From contig SYDV01000438.1 of NCBI GenBank assembly GCA_005801395.1, positions 1 to 10,364 of the forward strand: a stretch of DNA of 10,364 bases. The letters are read 5' to 3'. The DNA is from Planctomycetia bacterium (GTDB taxonomy: Bacteria; Planctomycetota; UBA11346). Both the position numbers and the translations under genes were made by a program. The notes beneath the pieces are model-generated. The model did not search any database. It saw only the letters and a program-made list of their open reading frames with translations, and was not told the origin of the DNA. Below are positions 7,237-10,364 of this stretch, in pieces (positions within the stretch are counted from its first letter, which is position 1; every line of letters begins with the position of its first letter).

Positions 7237-8106
7237 TTAGTTTCCGGCCTTCGTTTCCCATAAGCGATAAAGCGCACTGTGATCAAGGTGGTCGCCCAGG
7301 GTGCTCGCTAGCGTTTGAAATTGAGCGCGAGTCGTTTGTAGCATTGGCAATGCGACACCAATGGATTGGGCAACATGTAATGCCGCATCTAAATCTTTAA
7401 TTTGATTTTTGACCGTACCACCTGGGGTGAAATCACCGGCTAACATGCGTGCGCCATGTTCGTTTAAAATTCGACTATCGGCAAAGCCACCGCTTAGCGC
7501 TTCGCGTACGGCGACGGGATTGGCTCCTGCGCGTCCAGCTAACGTTAATGCTTCGGCAACCGCGCCAATGGTGATAGCGACGATGACTTGATTGGCTAAT
7601 TTTGCGATTTGTCCGGTGCCTGCGGGGCCAATGTGGGTGGGTCGTCCTAAGCAGGATAAAATGGGTTGTGCTCGTTCGAAAACGGAATTTTCACCGCCCA
7701 CCATAATAGCGAGCGACGCGGCGGCAGCGCCACGTGTGCCGCCGGATACCGGTGCGTCGAGATGATCGATCCCCATTTCACGCAGGCGTTGTGCATGAAT
7801 GAGAGCATTTTCTGGGGCAATGGAACTCATGTCGATGACAAGCGCTCCTGGAGTTAACGCGCGAGCAACGCCTTGGTTAAATAAAATATCGGCGGCAGAA
7901 TTCGCATTGGTCACCATTAATATAACCACGTCACAAGCATCAGCGAGCGCCGTTGGCGTAGCGGCGGAGATCGCACCAAGCGATAGTAATTCCTTCGATT
8001 TATCGGCGGTTCTATTCCACACCGTCAGCGCATAACCAGCCTTCAATAAATGCGGGGCCATGCGCGAGCCCATTAGGCCAGTGCCAATCCAACCAATACG
8101 AGTCAT
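7237..8106 (-). CDS. NAD(P)-dependent beta-hydroxyacid dehydrogenase (3-hydroxyisobutyrate dehydrogenase / tartronate-semialdehyde reductase / L-threonate dehydrogenase family)
   Basis: This 289-residue protein has the full length of the family. The N-terminal Rossmann fold carries the dinucleotide motif G5-W-I-G-T-G-L-M-G13, and NR at 31-32 after the second strand leaves NAD versus NADP open. The substrate-binding signature is D117-A-P-V-S-G-G123, and the catalytic lysine is Lys169 in QIAKLANQ with Asn172 three residues on. A later conserved KNQIKDLDAA lies at 233-242. It oxidises a short 3-hydroxy or 2-hydroxy acid, or runs the reverse reduction. Its start overlaps the stop of the DenD-like gene by 4 bp, so the two are almost certainly co-translated. 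Given that partner, an L-threonate dehydrogenase (LtnD-like) or related sugar-acid role is attractive. Tartronate-semialdehyde reductase and 3-hydroxyisobutyrate dehydrogenase share these motifs and cannot be excluded by eye, so I give no symbol. Confidence 0.9.
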   Translation of the reverse strand: MTRIGWIGTGLMGSRMAPHLLKAGYALTVWNRTADKSKELLSLGAISAATPTALADACDVVILMVTNANSAADILFNQGVARALTPGALVIDMSSIAPENALIHAQRLREMGIDHLDAPVSGGTRGAAAASLAIMVGGENSVFERAQPILSCLGRPTHIGPAGTGQIAKLANQVIVAITIGAVAEALTLAGRAGANPVAVREALSGGFADSRILNEHGARMLAGDFTPGGTVKNQIKDLDAALHVAQSIGVALPMLQTTRAQFQTLASTLGDHLDHSALYRLWETKAGN

Positions 8107-9101
8107 GCCACCACCTGTCCGGCAAGTTCATCCTGAATAAAATTTGAAATAATGGCGTCAGGCGTTTGATCAGGTTTAAATCCTAATTTCCCTGATCGGG
8201 TCGTGTCGAATTTAACGGGCCAGCCTTGAACAATTTTTAATATTTCTGGTTGGGTGGTAAAGCTGATGCGTTTAATCACGTTGGTCCCGGCGACGCGTTC
8301 CATAGCTTTAATTAAATCAGTAACCGGCAAGGTCAGCCCAGGCAATTGTACGGCGCGGGTATGTCCCATGGTCGTTGACGATAGACAGGCGGCATGAACG
8401 AAGCTTTCGACGACGCGTCGCACCGATAGCACACAGAGCGGTGTGTCGCGAGGAACTGGACAGACATAATTGCGACCCATCAGCGGTTCGCGCACCAAAG
8501 AGCTGGCAAACGCGGAGGCCGCCATATTCGGTGCACCTGGTCGTACAATAATAGTTGGTAATCGTATGCTACGTCCATCGATGAGCCCTTTGCGGCTATA
8601 ATCATCGATTAATCGCTCACCCATGGCCTTCTGCATGCCATAAGAAGTTTGCGGAAAAAGCGCAGTTTCTTCGCCACAAACGGCGGGCAATGGACCACCA
8701 TACACCGCAGCTGAACTGGCGAATATGACACGCGTCTTACGCCCATGCCGGCGACAACTTTCGATGAGCGCACAAGTACCATGGAAATTAACCCGCATAC
8801 CTAAATCCATATCGCGTTCGGCAGCCACGCTGACTACGGCAGCTAGATGGAAGATGATGTCGGCATCCTTAATTAAAGCATCAATCGTTGCTGGATCGCC
8901 CGCGTCGCCAGTCTTGATGCTTAGGCGCGGATCATGCGGCATGTTGGCATTGGTTACTCCAACCGCTGCGACTTGATCAAATAAAGTTAAGGTAGTCAGA
9001 CGTTGGGCGCCGGTGTCCAATAATAACTGCCCCTCGGCTAATATTAGGCGCGCTAAACGAACACCAATAAAACCTGCGCCGCCAGTAATCAAAACATGCA
9101 T
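8103..9101 (-). CDS. denD: D-erythronate dehydrogenase-like extended short-chain dehydrogenase (DenD family)
   Basis: This 332-residue protein is an extended SDR / NAD-dependent epimerase-like enzyme. The N-terminal NAD-binding motif is T6-G-G-A-G-F-I-G13. HLAAVVSVAAE sits at 85-95, where family members have a conserved HLAA block. The active site is Ser129/Ser130 in ASSAAVYGG with Tyr154-x3-Lys158 (SYGMQK). The segments QTSYGMQKAMGE (151-162), IDGRSIRLPTIIVRPG (174-189), VCPVPRDT (213-220) and VQLPGLTLPV (251-260) match what I remember of DenD proteins rather than of sugar-nucleotide epimerases. DenD oxidises D-erythronate to 2-dehydro-D-erythronate with NAD+ and feeds an isomerase, kinase and decarboxylase to dihydroxyacetone phosphate. 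GGAG lies 6 nt before the ATG. It is first of a two-gene minus-strand operon with the beta-hydroxyacid dehydrogenase. The exact sugar acid is inferred from family resemblance only. Confidence 0.8.
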   Translation of the reverse strand: MHVLITGGAGFIGVRLARLILAEGQLLLDTGAQRLTTLTLFDQVAAVGVTNANMPHDPRLSIKTGDAGDPATIDALIKDADIIFHLAAVVSVAAERDMDLGMRVNFHGTCALIESCRRHGRKTRVIFASSAAVYGGPLPAVCGEETALFPQTSYGMQKAMGERLIDDYSRKGLIDGRSIRLPTIIVRPGAPNMAASAFASSLVREPLMGRNYVCPVPRDTPLCVLSVRRVVESFVHAACLSSTTMGHTRAVQLPGLTLPVTDLIKAMERVAGTNVIKRISFTTQPEILKIVQGWPVKFDTTRSGKLGFKPDQTPDAIISNFIQDELAGQVVA

Positions 9102-9201
9102 AGAGATCTCCGTTGATTGAGAATTTTTGGTTACAGGATGCTGTCAGGTGATTGACCCAATGCATCTGGAACTAGGTGGCAGAAATTTTGATGATTTAAC
9201 A

Positions 9202-9231
9202 TGAGTTACCATCATTGGGTATTGATACTCA
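9202..9231. repeat. Nested imperfect inverted repeat, candidate operator upstream of the denD-like gene
   Basis: Outer arms TGAGT (9202-9206) and ACTCA (9227-9231) and inner arms TACC (9207-9210) and GGTA (9218-9221) pair in register, with a 7 nt centre and a 5 nt bulge on the right side. It lies 101-130 bp upstream of the denD-like ATG. ATGAT (9191-9195) and ATCAT (9211-9215) form a further inverted pair. A regulator binding site is a guess from position and symmetry. Confidence 0.25.
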
Positions 9232-9377
9232 CAATCGGCAACATCGTTTAAATTGCGATATCGAAGTGAAGTAGAGGAATAACGAACACATCTGAACAGG
9301 TGGGCATGGTGATAGTGATGGTTGTTCGATGTTTCTCACTTGTTTGTGTGTCGTACGGTATTGTTGTCGGCCCATTT

Positions 9378-9387
9378 AAGTATACTT
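9378..9387 (+). promoter_or_regulatory. Palindrome AAGTATACTT containing a possible -10 element for the SGNH hydrolase gene
   Basis: The perfect 10 bp palindrome includes TATACT (9381-9386), five of six matches to the -10 consensus, about 59 bp before the chosen start. There is no good -35 at 16-18 bp (TTGTTG at 9361-9366 is only 14 bp away). A T/C-rich run follows. Either a weak promoter or chance. Confidence 0.25.
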
Positions 9388-9444
9388 CTTTTCTTTTTTA
9401 GATTCTGGACTATTGCCATGTCCTGTCTACTTCCTGGAGACGTT

Positions 9445-10116
9445 ATGTTTAAATTCCGACCTCATGTTTCTGTTTCGACTTTGATTGCCATGATTGCGCT
9501 TTTTGTTTCCTCGGTGTCAGTGGGTGCCGCCGAGCAAATTCGCGTCGCCTGCGTCGGTGATAGTATCACGGTTGGGGTAGGAGCGGGTAAAGGAAAAAGC
9601 TGGCCCATGCAATTACAAGCATTGTTAGGGGATAAATTCGAGGTCAAAGGTTTCGCAAAAAGCGGCACGACGTTATCGACCAAAGGCGACAGTCCCTATG
9701 TGACCAAAGGCCCATGGCAGGATGCGCAAAACTATAACGCGCACATCGTGATTATTAAGCTTGGTACGAATGACACCAAACCGAAAAACATAACGCAGGT
9801 TGAGTCGTTTGTCTCTGATCTCACGGCCATGGTCGACACACTTAATGCCCTGAAAACGAAGCCGAAAATATTTCTTTGCTTACCTTGCTACGTACCGCCA
9901 CCGGGTAATTTTGGCATTAATGAAGAAAGTTTAGTCTCCGGTGTTATTCCCGCGATCAATAAAGTCGCTACCGATAAGCAACTCCTCATTATTGATGTTC
10001 ATGCGGCAACGAAAGATCATCCAGAAGTGTTCCCTGATCGCGTGCATCCCAATGATGCTGGCGCAGAGATTATTGCTAAAACCGTTCATGCGGCGTTACA
10101 AGAGGCGTTGAAATAA
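9445..10116 (+). CDS. Secreted SGNH/GDSL-family hydrolase (lipase/acylhydrolase-like esterase)
   Basis: I start this 223-residue protein at ATG 9445, because GGAGA (9436-9440) sits just before it and it gives a normal signal peptide: a basic start, a hydrophobic core (about 9-24) and cleavage near VGAA (26-29). The mature protein is a compact SGNH fold. Block I is G38-D-S-I-T with the catalytic Ser40. Block II is the oxyanion Gly74 in KSGTT. Block III is G107-T-N-D110 with the oxyanion Asn109. Block V is D198-RVH201, giving the catalytic Asp and His. All four signature residues are present, so it should be an active esterase acting in the periplasm or outside. Relatives include lysophospholipase L1/TesA types and sialate or carbohydrate O-acetylesterases. 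The short length and the absence of a carbohydrate-binding domain do not decide between them. It is divergent from the denD-like operon with a long gap, so no shared role is implied. Confidence 0.9.
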   Translation: MFKFRPHVSVSTLIAMIALFVSSVSVGAAEQIRVACVGDSITVGVGAGKGKSWPMQLQALLGDKFEVKGFAKSGTTLSTKGDSPYVTKGPWQDAQNYNAHIVIIKLGTNDTKPKNITQVESFVSDLTAMVDTLNALKTKPKIFLCLPCYVPPPGNFGINEESLVSGVIPAINKVATDKQLLIIDVHAATKDHPEVFPDRVHPNDAGAEIIAKTVHAALQEALK

Positions 10117-10147
10117 GAGGCTTGCGCCTTCAGCGTTCTTTATTTCA
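10109..10147 (+). terminator. Possible stem-loop after the SGNH hydrolase gene
   Basis: TGAAATAA (10109-10116, including the stop codon) pairs perfectly with TTATTTCA (10140-10147). Within the 23 nt between them, AGGC (10118-10121) can pair with GCCT (10126-10129) around TTGC. The outer stem is AT-rich and is not followed by a T-run, so this is at best a weak terminator. Confidence 0.3.
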
Positions 10148-10198
10148 GCATGAAGTATGGCATGAAGCTCGTCGCCGACTAGGATACCACAAACATCA

Positions 10199-10364
10199 AT
10201 GAGTGATCTCAAAAGTAATTCCTGGATTATCGCTAAGGGCATCTTGTTTGCCGGCATTGTTTTGCTGGCGGGCGTACAGGTTATATTTCTGGAAGAATGG
10301 TGGCAGCGAGCCCTGCTCTTACCGATTTGCCTATGGGCAGCCTGTCGCTTTTATTATTTTCTAT
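10199..10364 (+). CDS. N-terminal part of a small hydrophobic membrane protein, cut by the window edge
   Basis: From ATG 10199 the frame stays open for 55 codons to the end of the window. The peptide begins MSDLKSNSW, then has a hydrophobic helix (about 9-30, with IVLLAGVQVIF), a short polar turn (EEWWQR, 32-37) and a second hydrophobic stretch (38-55, with LLLPICLWAACRFYYFL). This looks like a helical hairpin of an inner-membrane protein. An in-frame stop at 10163-10165 limits upstream extension and no other standard start lies between. AGGA is 14 nt upstream, too far for a typical ribosome binding site, so the start is unsure. I recognise no family. It follows the SGNH gene by 82 bp on the same strand. 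Confidence 0.5.
   Translation, partial: MSDLKSNSWIIAKGILFAGIVLLAGVQVIFLEEWWQRALLLPICLWAACRFYYFL

Larger units (their letters stand above)
9102..9444. other. 343 bp divergent intergenic region between the denD-like gene and the SGNH hydrolase gene
   Basis: No gene is supported here. An open frame continues upstream from the hydrolase start to ATG 9322 but looks non-coding (Phe/Leu/Cys-rich, no ribosome binding site). The region holds a nested inverted repeat at 9202-9231, an 8 bp palindrome CGATATCG (9256-9263), a 10 bp palindrome AAGTATACTT (9378-9387) and a pyrimidine-rich run after it (9386-9400). Promoters for both flanking genes must lie here. I could not locate a clear one for the minus-strand operon. 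Confidence 0.5.

Noticed and set aside
7086..7400. Plus-strand frame crossing the convergent gene ends
   Set aside because: It overlaps the transglutaminase C-terminus and then runs antisense to the dehydrogenase, with no family resemblance.
9322..9444. 41-residue N-terminal extension of the SGNH hydrolase from ATG 9322
   Set aside because: It has no ribosome binding site, would bury the clear signal peptide, and the later ATG 9445 is preceded by GGAGA.
10148..10167. Direct repeat of GCATGAAG (10148-10155 and 10160-10167), 12 bp period
   Set aside because: Only two short copies beside no clear promoter; likely chance.
1..10364. Search for tRNA, rRNA, CRISPR arrays, insertion sequences, integrases and attachment sites
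   Set aside because: No regularly spaced repeats, transposase-like frames, terminal inverted repeats or tRNA-like cloverleaf sequences were seen by eye; small structured RNAs cannot be excluded without a covariance search.

Overview
The window carries seven complete protein genes and two cut by its edges. I see no RNA genes, insertion sequences, CRISPR arrays or phage genes. Base composition looks near 50% GC by eye. Most starts have a recognisable Shine-Dalgarno motif, and two gene pairs overlap by 4 bp (ATGA). The gene mix (secreted esterase of a type common in Planctomycetota and Verrucomicrobiota, membrane Ser/Thr kinase with an extracellular sensor, secreted SGNH hydrolase, ATP-grasp/transglutaminase pair, sugar-acid dehydrogenases) suggests an environmental Gram-negative bacterium. 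A PVC-group member is plausible, but this is a weak inference with no rRNA or marker gene behind it.

Layout. 1-3659 (minus strand): the N-terminal two thirds of a secreted alpha/beta-hydrolase esterase; a six-helix NicO/UreH-like transporter; and a 722-residue Cache-sensor Ser/Thr protein kinase. 3750-7195 (plus strand, divergent from the kinase): an 856-residue fusion of a circularly permuted type-2 ATP-grasp domain with an alpha-E domain, overlapping by 4 bp a transglutaminase-like cysteine peptidase. 7237-9101 (minus strand, convergent with the transglutaminase): a D-erythronate dehydrogenase (DenD-like) gene followed, with a 4 bp overlap, by a beta-hydroxyacid dehydrogenase gene. 9445-10116 (plus strand): a secreted SGNH/GDSL hydrolase. 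10199-end (plus strand): the start of a small membrane protein.

How the genes fit together. The ATP-grasp/alpha-E and transglutaminase genes form a two-gene operon. It belongs to a widespread but poorly characterised class predicted to make and hydrolyse amide (peptide-like) bonds. The divergent sensor kinase shares a 90 bp intergenic region with it, and a functional link is possible but unproven. The denD pair looks like part of a four-carbon sugar-acid (erythronate/threonate) catabolic route. The downstream kinase, decarboxylase and isomerase of the known pathway are not in the window. The esterase and the SGNH hydrolase both have export signals, but nothing ties them to each other.

The most interesting items are the ATP-grasp/alpha-E/transglutaminase operon facing a Cache-kinase, the translationally coupled dehydrogenase pair, and several inverted repeats in the intergenic regions.
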